The notes beneath the pieces were generated by a model. The model worked only from the letters and a program-made list of their open reading frames with translations. It did not search any database and was not told the origin of the DNA. Positions 33,521 to 41,814 of a DNA stretch of 64,000 bases are shown piece by piece. Within the stretch, counting starts at the first letter, position 1; each line of letters opens with the position of its first letter. The translations under genes were made by a program, and so were the position numbers. The stretch comes from Paenibacillus sp. cl123 (GTDB lineage: Bacteria; Bacillota; Bacilli; Paenibacillales; NBRC-103111). The stretch spans positions 752,585-816,584 of the forward strand of contig NZ_FMYY01000001.1 in the NCBI RefSeq assembly GCF_900101595.1, read 5' to 3'.

Positions 33521-33803
33521 TGCTACTCAAGTCTTCAAGTGAACGAAAAACCTAAGCAATAACAAATTACGTGTCTTTCGTTAAACGAGGCAGATTCTAA
33601 GGCGCTCACATGGATGAAAATGTCCAAATTTCTGGGAAAAGAAGCTCCGTTTCCACTAGCACCGTGGTGACGGGGTTTCTTTTTGCATATGACATGTAAC
33701 TCTAAGTGGGGTGTCAAAATCCAAAATTGACTTATGAGGCCGGCCTATTTGTAGCGTATGGCGCCGGCCGCTCCCGCAGGGGCAGAGCGTAAACAGTCCG
33801 ACA
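33521..33803. other. Gene-free spacer between array and GH44 control region
   Basis: No supported gene. An imperfect hairpin with CCGTTTCCAC and GTGGTGACGG arms (about 33647-33675) runs into GGTTTCTTTTTGC and may act as a terminator. Two GGCCGGCC-type palindromes occur at about 33739 and 33764. Confidence 0.4.
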
Positions 33804-33858
33804 GGGAAATTCCCGGCCTTTCCCGCGTTTTCCCGCCTGTTTCCCGAATGCCCGGGAA
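33804..33858 (+). promoter_or_regulatory. Helically phased TTCCCG boxes upstream of the GH44 gene
   Basis: TTCCCG starts at 33810, 33820, 33830 and 33841, that is at 10, 10 and 11 bases, all on one DNA face. The first is half of a perfect palindrome, GGGAAATTCCC (33804-33814), and the last is mirrored by CGGGAA at 33853-33858. It lies about 60-100 bases upstream of the probable transcription start. It is probably a multi-site operator or activator region. Confidence 0.5.
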
Positions 33859-33903
33859 CCTGCGGATTATGTTAGCTGCGCCACAAAATCAGAAGTCTTG
33901 ATA

Positions 33904-33912
33904 TGCTATGAT
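33904..33912 (+). promoter_or_regulatory. Extended -10 promoter of the GH44 gene
   Basis: TGCTATGAT has the TGn extension and a TATGAT -10 box at 33907-33912. No good -35 is present at 33884-33889, consistent with need for an activator. The start codon is 42 bases downstream. Confidence 0.4.
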
Positions 33913-33953
33913 CGCTTACGTAATCAAACCAGATACAGAAGGGATTGCGATCT

Positions 33954-36900
33954 ATGCAAGCTTTACAAATGTCTGCTCAAGCAGGAAAGCGGTTCGTCAG
34001 ACTGATGGCGTCGCTGCTTCTGCTCTGCATGTTTACCGCCGGTATGGCTCCGGCTCAAGGCTTGGCTTCGATGCGGGTTCACGCTTCGGCGCAGACGGAT
34101 AAAACGTCTGTCAAGGCAGGGGATGCCGTTACCGTGAACGTGCAGATTACGTCTCCGGAGACGACGTCCGTGCTTGTCGACCTGGAAATATTCGACGCTT
34201 CGCTGAAACGGGTCAAGCAACTCGTCGTGGATCAGGTTGCGCTGAGCGCGGGCGAGACGCGGACGGTGCCGATCCGTTGGGACGTAGCCTCCGATCTGCC
34301 TGAGGGCCGGTATATCGTCAGCTTCGGCATCTTCGGCGCAGGCTGGAGCAGCTCGATCAATCAATGGTTTGCGGCTGCCGCTTCGCTTCAAGTCGCGGCG
34401 GGTGAGCCCGCGCTCAGCTTCACGAGCAGCGCGGCGGTTCAGCCGTCTGTCGTGACGGTAGGCGGCTCTGTGTACGTGCGCACATCGGTCGCCGCATCTT
34501 TGCCGGCGAATGCTGTCGTCGAGGTTGGCCTGCACGGGCCTGATGGCGCCCGGGTGTTGACGAAGACTTTTCCCGAGTACTCGTTTCCGGCGAATGTCCC
34601 CCAGACCTTCGACTTCAGCTGGACGCCGGGTACGGATGCGCTGTCAGGCGCTTACCGGATTGAAGTGGGCGTTTATTCGCCTGACCGGTCGGCCCAGCAT
34701 CATCTGAACCGGAACGCAGGCTCGTTCTCGGTGAAAGGCTCCGAGACGCGTCCGCCATTGCCGGCGCCGTCCCAATTGCAGGCTGTCCCGGTATCCAAGC
34801 AAGCGATCGCTCTTGCCTGGAGCGGGGTAACCGGCTCAGACCGCTATGAGGTGGAGGCGGATGGCGCAGTTGCTGCCAGCATCCGGGAGACGGCGTTTAC
34901 ACATGACGGTCTTGCGCCGGACAGTTCTCATACGTATCGCGTCAGAGCTGTCGACGATGAAGGGACCGCAGGAGCCTGGAGCGCGCCTGTGCAAGCCAGG
35001 ACCGCCCCTGCAGACCCGCCTGCCGGGGGGATCCAGGTAAAGGTGAAGACGGGCACAGACACATCAAGCGCCATGATGGGCCCTAACTTTCAGCTGATCA
35101 ATACGAGCGGCAAGCCTGTAAAGCTAAGCGACGTCAAGCTGCGTTATTATTACACGATCGACGGAGAGGAGCTGCCGCTCTCCATCGGCTTCTGGAGCAC
35201 AGCTTCAGGCGCGCCGGCCAGTGTGCTTACCCGGTTCGTCAAAATGCCGACCCCCGCTGCCGATGCGGACCATTATCTGGAGATAGGATTTTCGGATGCC
35301 GCCGGTTCGCTGGCTTCCGGCGCGGATGTGGGAATCAATACCTGGATCAACAAATCGGACTGGAGCGCATTCACTCTGAACAACGATTACTCGTTCTCCG
35401 GCAGCTCCTCGCTTGCCGATAACCGCAAGACGACGGGATATTTGTCCGGAACGAAGGTTTGGGGAGAAGAGCCATCCTTGCTGGCCATGCCTCCGTTCCC
35501 AAGCGGCATAGAGGCAGTCCCTGCGGACGAGGAGATTACCTTAAGCTGGCAGGAAGTGCCCGGAGCAACCGGGTATGACGTGAAGGCGGACGGGGTAGTG
35601 GAGGAAAATATCCAAGGTACGGCGTTCAAGCATTCCTGGCTGATGACAGGAACCCGTCATACGTACCAGATCCGTACCCGTCAAGGAGAAAGCGTGAGCG
35701 TATGGAGTCCGCTGCTGTCCGTGAAAACGACCGGGTTGCAGCATATCCCGGCCCCTACGGGCATGAAAGCAGTGAAGAGCGATACGAGCATCGCGTTGAC
35801 CTGGAGCGCTCCCGATGCGCTCATAACCGGATACGACATCGAAGTGGACGGAACGGTCGTAGACACAGGCATGACGGCCGCTTACAAGCACGAGGGTCTG
35901 GAGCCCGGCACCGCTCATACTTATCGGGTAAGAGCCAAGGAAGATACCACGCTTGGGCTGTGGAGCGACCTTCAAACCGTCAACACCACGTATACGCCAA
36001 ACGGTCCGTTTAATGTTCAGATTGAGGTGGACGCCTCTGCCGGCCGGCAGCCGATCAGCCCGTTCATTTACGGGACGAATGACGATCTGACCGGGGAAGA
36101 GCAGTGGACGGCCAGGCGCATGGGCGGCAACCGGCTGTCTACGTACAACTGGGAAAATAACGCATCCAACTCGGGGGATGACGCGGCTCACCATAATGAC
36201 GCGTACGTGGCTCACTATTACGGCGGCATCCCGTGGAGCGAGAAGGGAGATCAGCCGGCGGCAGGAGTTACCGGCTTCCACGACCGGTCGTTGGCGGAGG
36301 GAGCGTATACGCTGGCGACATTGCCGGTAGCCGGCTATGCGGCGCGGGACACGAACGGCTATGTGCTGCCGCATGAAAAGGCGCCTTCCTCGCGCTGGGT
36401 CGAGGTGAAGGCTGCCAAAAACGGTCCGTTCAGCCTTATCCCGGACTTGACGGATAACTACGCATACTCCGACGAGCTGGTCAACCTGCTTAAGCATAAA
36501 TACGGCGGCGCCGGCAGTCCGACCGGTATTCGCGGTTATTCGATCGACAACGAGCCGGGGATTTGGCCCAAAACGCATCCGTATATGCATCCGGCCAAGG
36601 CCGGAGCGGCCGAAGTGCTCAGCAAAGGCATCGAGCTGAGCAAGGCTGTCAAAAACGTCGATCCGGACGCCGAAATGTTCGGCCCCGCTTCCTATGGCTT
36701 TGACGATATGTATGCGATGCAGCTGGCCGCGGACTGGCCGTCCTTGAAAGCCGGATACAGCTGGTATATGGATTATTATCTGGATAAGTTCCGCGCGGCC
36801 TCTCAGCAGGAGAATCGCAGACTGCTGGACGCGCTCGATTTCCACTGGTATCCGGAGACGAGCGGGGGAGGCTACCGGATTCAGGACCCGAAAGGCAGCG

Positions 36901-37568
36901 AAAACCCGGAGACGAATAAAGCAAGGCTTCAAGCGCCGAGGCAGTTCTGGGATACCAGCTACACTGAGGATACCTACTTCTACAGGGAAGCGCAGTTTGC
37001 GAAGTTTTTCCCGCTTATCCCGCGTGTGCAGGAGTCGATCAATCAGTACAATCCGGGCACGAAGATCGCCGTTACCGAATATAATTTCGGAGCGGAGCAC
37101 AATATATACGGCGGATTGGCGCAAGCGGACGCGCTGGGCATTTTCGGCAAGACGAATGTGTACATGGCCAATTTCTGGCGAATGACGGACGGGCAGAAGG
37201 GCTCGGCGTATATCACAACGGCGATGAAGCTGTATACGAATTACGACGGGAACAATTCGAAGTTCGGCGATACGAAGATCAAGGCCGAAACCTCGGATAT
37301 CGAGAACAGCTCGGTGTACGGTTCCGTCTACCGGGACAGCGACAACAAGCTGCATCTAATCGTGATCAATAAAAATACGGAGCATGAGATGCAGGCCAAT
37401 TTGAAGCTGGCCGGAGGCACTGCTTATACATCAGCGCGCGTTTGGGCGTTTGACGAGAGCGGTCCGGTCATCACGGAAAGAGAGCCTGTCGCCTCTATCC
37501 AGGATAACCAGTTCGTCTATACGATTCCTAAACTGACGGCTTGCCATATCGTGCTGTCAGCGGAGTAA
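33954..37568 (+). CDS. Secreted multidomain GH44 endoglucanase/xyloglucanase
   Basis: 1204 residues from the ATG at 33954 (AAGGGA nine bases upstream; a TTG at 33945 is too close). A signal peptide ends near VHASA (residue ~47). Two Ig-like domains (about 48-147 and 150-262) come next, then a fibronectin type III domain (272-355), a family 3 cellulose-binding module (about 359-503: FQLINTSGKPVKLSDVKLRY, YLEIGFSDAAGSLASG), two more fibronectin domains (512-595, 597-680) and the C-terminal GH44 catalytic module (from ~687). Catalytic acid Glu lies in SIDNEPGIW (near 866) and the nucleophile in VTEYNFGAEH (near 1041). Substrates of the family are xyloglucan, carboxymethylcellulose and mannans. 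The catalytic module sits at the far end rather than next to the signal peptide. Confidence 0.93.
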   Translation: MQALQMSAQAGKRFVRLMASLLLLCMFTAGMAPAQGLASMRVHASAQTDKTSVKAGDAVTVNVQITSPETTSVLVDLEIFDASLKRVKQLVVDQVALSAGETRTVPIRWDVASDLPEGRYIVSFGIFGAGWSSSINQWFAAAASLQVAAGEPALSFTSSAAVQPSVVTVGGSVYVRTSVAASLPANAVVEVGLHGPDGARVLTKTFPEYSFPANVPQTFDFSWTPGTDALSGAYRIEVGVYSPDRSAQHHLNRNAGSFSVKGSETRPPLPAPSQLQAVPVSKQAIALAWSGVTGSDRYEVEADGAVAASIRETAFTHDGLAPDSSHTYRVRAVDDEGTAGAWSAPVQARTAPADPPAGGIQVKVKTGTDTSSAMMGPNFQLINTSGKPVKLSDVKLRYYYTIDGEELPLSIGFWSTASGAPASVLTRFVKMPTPAADADHYLEIGFSDAAGSLASGADVGINTWINKSDWSAFTLNNDYSFSGSSSLADNRKTTGYLSGTKVWGEEPSLLAMPPFPSGIEAVPADEEITLSWQEVPGATGYDVKADGVVEENIQGTAFKHSWLMTGTRHTYQIRTRQGESVSVWSPLLSVKTTGLQHIPAPTGMKAVKSDTSIALTWSAPDALITGYDIEVDGTVVDTGMTAAYKHEGLEPGTAHTYRVRAKEDTTLGLWSDLQTVNTTYTPNGPFNVQIEVDASAGRQPISPFIYGTNDDLTGEEQWTARRMGGNRLSTYNWENNASNSGDDAAHHNDAYVAHYYGGIPWSEKGDQPAAGVTGFHDRSLAEGAYTLATLPVAGYAARDTNGYVLPHEKAPSSRWVEVKAAKNGPFSLIPDLTDNYAYSDELVNLLKHKYGGAGSPTGIRGYSIDNEPGIWPKTHPYMHPAKAGAAEVLSKGIELSKAVKNVDPDAEMFGPASYGFDDMYAMQLAADWPSLKAGYSWYMDYYLDKFRAASQQENRRLLDALDFHWYPETSGGGYRIQDPKGSENPETNKARLQAPRQFWDTSYTEDTYFYREAQFAKFFPLIPRVQESINQYNPGTKIAVTEYNFGAEHNIYGGLAQADALGIFGKTNVYMANFWRMTDGQKGSAYITTAMKLYTNYDGNNSKFGDTKIKAETSDIENSSVYGSVYRDSDNKLHLIVINKNTEHEMQANLKLAGGTAYTSARVWAFDESGPVITEREPVASIQDNQFVYTIPKLTACHIVLSAE

Positions 37569-37585
37569 TTATCCATATCTATTCG

Positions 37586-37616
37586 AAAGCGGAGCGAGGG
37601 GATCGCTCCGCTTTTT
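37586..37616 (+). terminator. Intrinsic terminator after GH44 gene
   Basis: AGCGGAGCGA (37588-37597) pairs with TCGCTCCGCT (37603-37612), followed by TTTTG. Confidence 0.92.
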
Positions 37617-37713
37617 GCCGTGTCAAGAAATAAAAGCAGGAGGCGAAAAGGGTAAAGGCTGCCCGGATGTTTGTTAACAAAAGTAAAAATTTATGGTTGC
37701 ACTAGTAAATAAT

Positions 37714-37738
37714 GTGATATAATTATCCCGGGTATCAC
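37714..37738. promoter_or_regulatory. Inverted repeat over the -10 box of the small XRE gene
   Basis: GTGATA (37714-37719) and TATCAC (37733-37738) are inverted copies 13 bases apart. They surround TATAAT at 37718-37723; a TTGCAC at 37697-37702 may be the -35 (spacing 15). A site for autorepression by the XRE protein is plausible. Confidence 0.4.
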
Positions 37739-37771
37739 TGTACAAAATGGTCATACATGGGGGAGATGAAA

Positions 37772-37978
37772 GTGCGGATTATTGCCAAATCGAATGCGGT
37801 GACAAGAGCGCGGATCGTGAAAGGAATGACGCAGCGGGAGCTGGCGGACCTCACGGGAATCAGTTACGCGTATATCAGCCTGCTGGAGAGGTCGATGAAG
37901 ACGATCGGGCCGGGAACGGCCAAGAAGCTGGCCGAAGTGCTGGAGAGGCCTTTCGAGGAGCTGTTCGAGCTGCGCTAG
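37772..37978 (+). CDS. Small XRE-family DNA-binding protein
   Basis: About 68 residues from a GTG at 37772, which has GGGGGAG six bases upstream; ATGs at 37757 and 37766 are the alternatives. The whole protein is one lambda-repressor-type helix-turn-helix domain (MTQRELADLTGISYAYISLLERS) with a short C-terminal helix and no ligand domain. Such single-domain regulators are often autoregulated. It is followed 112 bases later by a MATE transporter gene on the same strand, which it could control. An inverted repeat overlaps its own -10 box. Confidence 0.85.
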   Translation: MRIIAKSNAVTRARIVKGMTQRELADLTGISYAYISLLERSMKTIGPGTAKKLAEVLERPFEELFELR

Positions 37979-38090
37979 CCGCTCCGGCTGCCGATATTCG
38001 ATACAATAAATTCCTTCTGTACCTTCAGCCTTTCGTATATGATAGGATGGAGGATGTGGATATAGAGACAGAAGGAGAAACCGACATAAG

Positions 38091-39497
38091 ATGACTAACT
38101 TACTCACAGAAGAAACGCCGGCCTGGAAGAAGCTGAGCTTGCTCGCCGTAACCTGGCCGATCTTTATCGATTCCCTGCTGCGCATGATGCTTGGCACGGC
38201 CGATGTGTTCATGCTCAGCCGCATTTCCGATCAGGTGGCGGGCGCGATCGGGCTTGCCAACGAAATGATCGTGTTCTGCATTCTGATGTTCGGCTTCGTC
38301 GGCATTGGAACGAGCGTGGCGGTCACCCAATATTTGGGCGCAGGAAGACGCGAGACGGCTACCCGGATTGCGGCGATCGCCATCACGATGAATCTGATAT
38401 TCGGCATTCTCGTGTCACTGGCGCTTGTGCTGTTCAGCCGGCTGCTGCTGGAGCTGATGCATCTGGATGCGTCCCTGATCGAGCAGGCCGACCGCTATCT
38501 GAAAATTATCGGAGGCTTTATCTGGATTGAGGCGCTGTCCTACGCCATCTCATCCGTTATTCGGGCGAACGGCCAAACCCGGGATGTGATGTTTGTGACG
38601 CTCGGGGTGAACGTGCTGCATATTATCGGCAATTATTTGCTTATATTCGGACACCTGGGCTTTCCGGAATGGGGCGTCACCGGAGCGGCCGTATCGGCGG
38701 TCGCAAGCCGGCTTATCGGTCTGATTGTGCTTGTAGGCCTGCTCTATCGCCGCATGCCTGTCCGTATCCGCCCGCGCGACTATATCAATTTCGACAAAGT
38801 GCATGTCCGGCAAATTCTCGGCATCGGGCTGCCATCCGCGGGCGAGCATCTGTCCTGGCAGTCGCAGCATATGATGGTAATGGTATTTATTACGATGATC
38901 GGTCCGGCGGCGCTCAGCGCCCACGTGTATGTTTACAATATCAGCGCCTACTTCATGGCGCTTGCGGCGGCGATCGGGATGGGCACGGAGATTGTGATCG
39001 GCCATATGATCGGAGCGGGCGAGCTGAAGGCGGCTTACCGCAGGCTGCTCCGAAGCTTGCGGATCTCGCTCGGGCTGACTTTCGCCATCGTATGCGTCGC
39101 CGCGTTGTTCCGGGAAAAGCTGATGGGGCTGTTTACGGTCAATCCAGAGATAATAGCGATGGGCACCGGCATCCTGCTGCTCTCGATTATTTTAGAGCCG
39201 GGGCGGACCTTCAATCTGGTCGTCATTAACTCGCTCAGAGCCGCCGGCGACGCCCGCTTCCCGGTACTTATGGGCATCTTGTCCATGTGGGGCATCTGTG
39301 TGCCTTTGGCTTATTGGCTGGGCATTCATCTTGACATGGGCCTGCTGGGCGTCTGGATCGCCTTCACGGTCGATGAATGGCTGCGCGGGCTGATCATGCT
39401 CCTGCGCTGGCGCAGCCGGGTCTGGGAGCGCAAGGCGCTCGTGAAGCCGGCGGGCCATGCCGGGCATGCCGGCCAGGAAACGGTCATCGCCGGATAA
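38091..39497 (+). CDS. MATE family multidrug/sodium antiporter
   Basis: 468 residues with about twelve membrane segments in two similar halves. The N-terminal half begins WPIFIDSLLRMMLGTADVFMLSRISDQVAGAIGLANEM, and the second half contains GLPSAGEHLSWQSQHMMVMVF, the positions where MATE halves mirror each other. AAGGAG lies 13 bases before the ATG, which is rather far. The C-terminal tail contains a short GHAGHAGQE repeat. These transporters export cationic drugs, toxins or metabolites in exchange for sodium or protons; the substrate is unknown. It may be controlled by the small XRE protein just upstream. Confidence 0.92.
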   Translation: MTNLLTEETPAWKKLSLLAVTWPIFIDSLLRMMLGTADVFMLSRISDQVAGAIGLANEMIVFCILMFGFVGIGTSVAVTQYLGAGRRETATRIAAIAITMNLIFGILVSLALVLFSRLLLELMHLDASLIEQADRYLKIIGGFIWIEALSYAISSVIRANGQTRDVMFVTLGVNVLHIIGNYLLIFGHLGFPEWGVTGAAVSAVASRLIGLIVLVGLLYRRMPVRIRPRDYINFDKVHVRQILGIGLPSAGEHLSWQSQHMMVMVFITMIGPAALSAHVYVYNISAYFMALAAAIGMGTEIVIGHMIGAGELKAAYRRLLRSLRISLGLTFAIVCVAALFREKLMGLFTVNPEIIAMGTGILLLSIILEPGRTFNLVVINSLRAAGDARFPVLMGILSMWGICVPLAYWLGIHLDMGLLGVWIAFTVDEWLRGLIMLLRWRSRVWERKALVKPAGHAGHAGQETVIAG

Positions 39498-39547
39498 GCC
39501 TGTCACCGGGAGTATCGTCAAACTGCGCTGCAGCTTTACACCGAACG

Positions 39548-39589
39548 AAGAACCATACCTGAAGCCTCGGCGGCCAAGGTATGGTTCTT
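39548..39589. terminator. Strong bidirectional hairpin between convergent genes
   Basis: AAGAACCATACCT (39548-39560) pairs perfectly with AGGTATGGTTCTT (39577-39589). It lies 51 bases after the MATE stop and 26 bases from the end of the convergent glucosaminidase gene. Confidence 0.8.
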
Positions 39590-39614
39590 GTGCGTTAGCA
39601 GGGCGAAAGTCCGC

Positions 39615-40283
39615 TTAAACGTCAACGCCTTGCTGACGGGCGATCATAATCGCGTTCAGCCACGCGACTTCGGATACCGTCAGCTCGCGGGCATAAGCAC
39701 GCTCGACCCAGCGGTGATCGGTCAGCAGCCCTTTTTGGTACATCCCCTCGAGCGCATCCCCGAGTTGCTTCCACTGCCATTCATGCTGCAGCCGCATAGG
39801 GATCAACCCTCCTTCCTCGGCAGCCTGCCTGTCATAGTCGTACAGCCTGTACTGCTCGATAAGGCGGATCAGCTTGGCGGCGTACTGCGGGTCGGTCGCA
39901 TAGCCAGCCCTTTGCAGCGCATGCGCCGCTCCGGCATAATCGAGCCTGCCGGCAGCCTCGAAAAATCCGGCCCGGGTATACACCGGATTGTCCAGCAGGA
40001 AGCGGCTGTGGTCATAGATGCTCTCCGACCAGCTGTCATAGACGCGAAAGCCGCTAACGACCCGAACCCATCTGCCGTTGATATATTCGGAAGTGGGATG
40101 CTGCGCATCCCCTGCATCCCCGCGTCCCTTGATGCCGAATAAATTGTTGCCCTTCGCATATTGGCCGTAGCCGCTCTCCAGCGCCGCCTGGGCGATCGTG
40201 ATCGAAGCGAGTACACCGGTTGCCAGCTGATCCTGGACAGCCTCTTCCGAGATAGCAGCGATAAATGCTTGCGGAGCTGCCAT
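39615..40283 (-). CDS. Glucosaminidase-domain protein without signal peptide
   Basis: 222 residues from the ATG at 40283, preceded by GGAGGTGAGC; the longer upstream frame has no ribosome site. The N-terminal ~150 residues form an endo-beta-N-acetylglucosaminidase domain like that of FlgJ and LytG. AQAALESGYGQYAKGNNLFGIKG carries the catalytic glutamate (near residue 38), and GFRVYDSWSESIYDHSRFL and GYATDPQYAAKLIRLIEQYRLYDYD follow as usual. The last ~60 residues are a helical tail. No signal peptide or anchor is visible, so export would need a holin, a non-classical route or lysis. It may be a phage-derived or sporulation-related lysin; nothing phage-like surrounds it. Confidence 0.88.
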   Translation of the reverse strand: MAAPQAFIAAISEEAVQDQLATGVLASITIAQAALESGYGQYAKGNNLFGIKGRGDAGDAQHPTSEYINGRWVRVVSGFRVYDSWSESIYDHSRFLLDNPVYTRAGFFEAAGRLDYAGAAHALQRAGYATDPQYAAKLIRLIEQYRLYDYDRQAAEEGGLIPMRLQHEWQWKQLGDALEGMYQKGLLTDHRWVERAYARELTVSEVAWLNAIMIARQQGVDV

Positions 40284-40481
40284 GAAGCTCACCTCCTTGC
40301 GCGGAAGGCCGGTTTGTCCCGTTCCTGACCTCGCGCTTGTAATAGGATATGCAGAAGAGCCGAAGCGCGTGAACCCGAACGCAAGAGGCAGGTTGCTATC
40401 AGCATGAAGAAAAGTCCATCCGGAAAAACAGGAAAGTCCATTCAACTCATAACCTGAAGGAAAAGGCGTTTTGCTATGTGA

Positions 40482-41627
40482 TCAGCCGAAGCCGACGACT
40501 TTGTTTTTGCCGCTTGACTTGGCCTTGTACATCGCTTCATCCGCCTGCTTGACCAGCTCGTCGGGACCGATCCCCTTCTTCAGCTTGCTGTGGCCCATGC
40601 TGACAGTAACGATCGTCTCGGCCTCCACGCGCGCCCTTATCCGCTCGGCCAGCTCATCGGCGGGGACGGAAGCGTCGGTTACCATCACCACCATCTCTTC
40701 GCCGCCGTACCGTCCGCAGATGCCGGCTTCTTCGGCTTCTTCCTTAACGATCTGGGCGACCTGCTTCAGCACCTGGTCCCCCATATGGTGGCCCTTCGTA
40801 TCGTTCAGCTTTTTGAAGTTGTCGATATCGCTGAAAATAACGGCGACAGGCAAGCGCTGCTGAACGGCAGCCGTCAGGCGGTTATGGAAGTACTTGCGGT
40901 TGTACAGCTTGGTTAATCCGTCGGTGATGGATGATGTGTAGATGGCTTGCATGATCTCGATGATCCGCTCGAAAATAAACAAAAATAAAATGATATAAAA
41001 CCCGAATGGCAGCGCTTGCTCCAGCAGCTTGAGCAAAGGTTGTTTGTCGTCAAACATATAGAGATTGGCCATATGCAGCGTGTGCGAGGCGAAATAAAAA
41101 GTGAGCATCGCCTGGAACTTGCCATTTTGCCCGATCCGGGGATTAACCAAAAGGAAGCTGAGAAACAGCAGCAGGAACATATACAGATCCAGCCCGAGCG
41201 GCCGCAGCAATTTCGCATGCTCCTCGCTGCTCTCCAGCCAGGAAGGGGTTAGCCAGTACGTATAGCAGGCGGCGGCGGTGAGCAGGAAGAAAAAGATCAT
41301 GACCGCCCGGTCCCGCCGTCGCGTCGGATTGTACAGCTGAAAGATGCCGATATTGATCATCATGAAGGCCAGCACTTTCAGGCTCATCGCGATAAAGGTC
41401 TGCGACTCGCTGAGCTCGGAGGCCCATGCGCCCGCCATCAGCTGACCGTACTGGATAAGCGAGATGGCCAGCGCGACAAGCATGGAGAAGTAGCCGACCT
41501 TGCGGCGCGACAGCAGCAGCCGGATCGAGAGCAGCATCGTCATGATGATAATGACCGTCAGCATGGAGTACGTCCACAGCAGGCCGAGCGGTCCGAGTAA
41601 GCTTTCAGTCAATGAAAAACGTTCCAT
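40482..41627 (-). CDS. Membrane-bound diguanylate cyclase (GGDEF)
   Basis: 381 residues. The ATG at 41627 is preferred, because the longer frame would start inside a TATAAT promoter box (minus strand, near 41674). About seven hydrophobic segments fill residues ~15-235, a possible sensor of the 7TM type. The C-terminal GGDEF domain starts SSITDGLTKLYNRKYF and includes FSDIDNFKKLNDTKGHHMGDQVL. The active-site loop is RYGGEEM, with Met replacing the usual Phe, a tolerated change. No RxxD inhibitory site is seen five residues before the loop, so product inhibition may be absent. It makes cyclic di-GMP from GTP, tying an unknown membrane signal to motility or biofilm behaviour. Confidence 0.9.
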   Translation of the reverse strand: MERFSLTESLLGPLGLLWTYSMLTVIIIMTMLLSIRLLLSRRKVGYFSMLVALAISLIQYGQLMAGAWASELSESQTFIAMSLKVLAFMMINIGIFQLYNPTRRRDRAVMIFFFLLTAAACYTYWLTPSWLESSEEHAKLLRPLGLDLYMFLLLFLSFLLVNPRIGQNGKFQAMLTFYFASHTLHMANLYMFDDKQPLLKLLEQALPFGFYIILFLFIFERIIEIMQAIYTSSITDGLTKLYNRKYFHNRLTAAVQQRLPVAVIFSDIDNFKKLNDTKGHHMGDQVLKQVAQIVKEEAEEAGICGRYGGEEMVVMVTDASVPADELAERIRARVEAETIVTVSMGHSKLKKGIGPDELVKQADEAMYKAKSSGKNKVVGFG

Positions 41628-41814
41628 AAATCGGTGTCGGGCCTCCGTCCTAAGCCTTAAGCTGGTTCTCATTATACCAAACATATATTCGAGTAGGAAG
41701 TCTTGTTCTCCGTTTTCATACCTGTTAGGATGATAGAGAGAAAGTTATCAAGCGCTTCTAGCCGCGCCTCTCAGGCGTTACACAACTTTGGAAAGACCGG
41801 GGGTTTATGCGATC

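Noticed and set aside
33227..33562. Repeat protein with 17-residue units (CGKPFKRHPSGGRSRD)
   Set aside because: A period of 51 keeps every frame open, and the opposite strand is open too; there is no ribosome site, so the frame is a by-product of the tandem repeat.
41628..41684. Earlier start for the GGDEF protein
   Set aside because: The codons lie over a TATAAT box that is probably the gene's own promoter.
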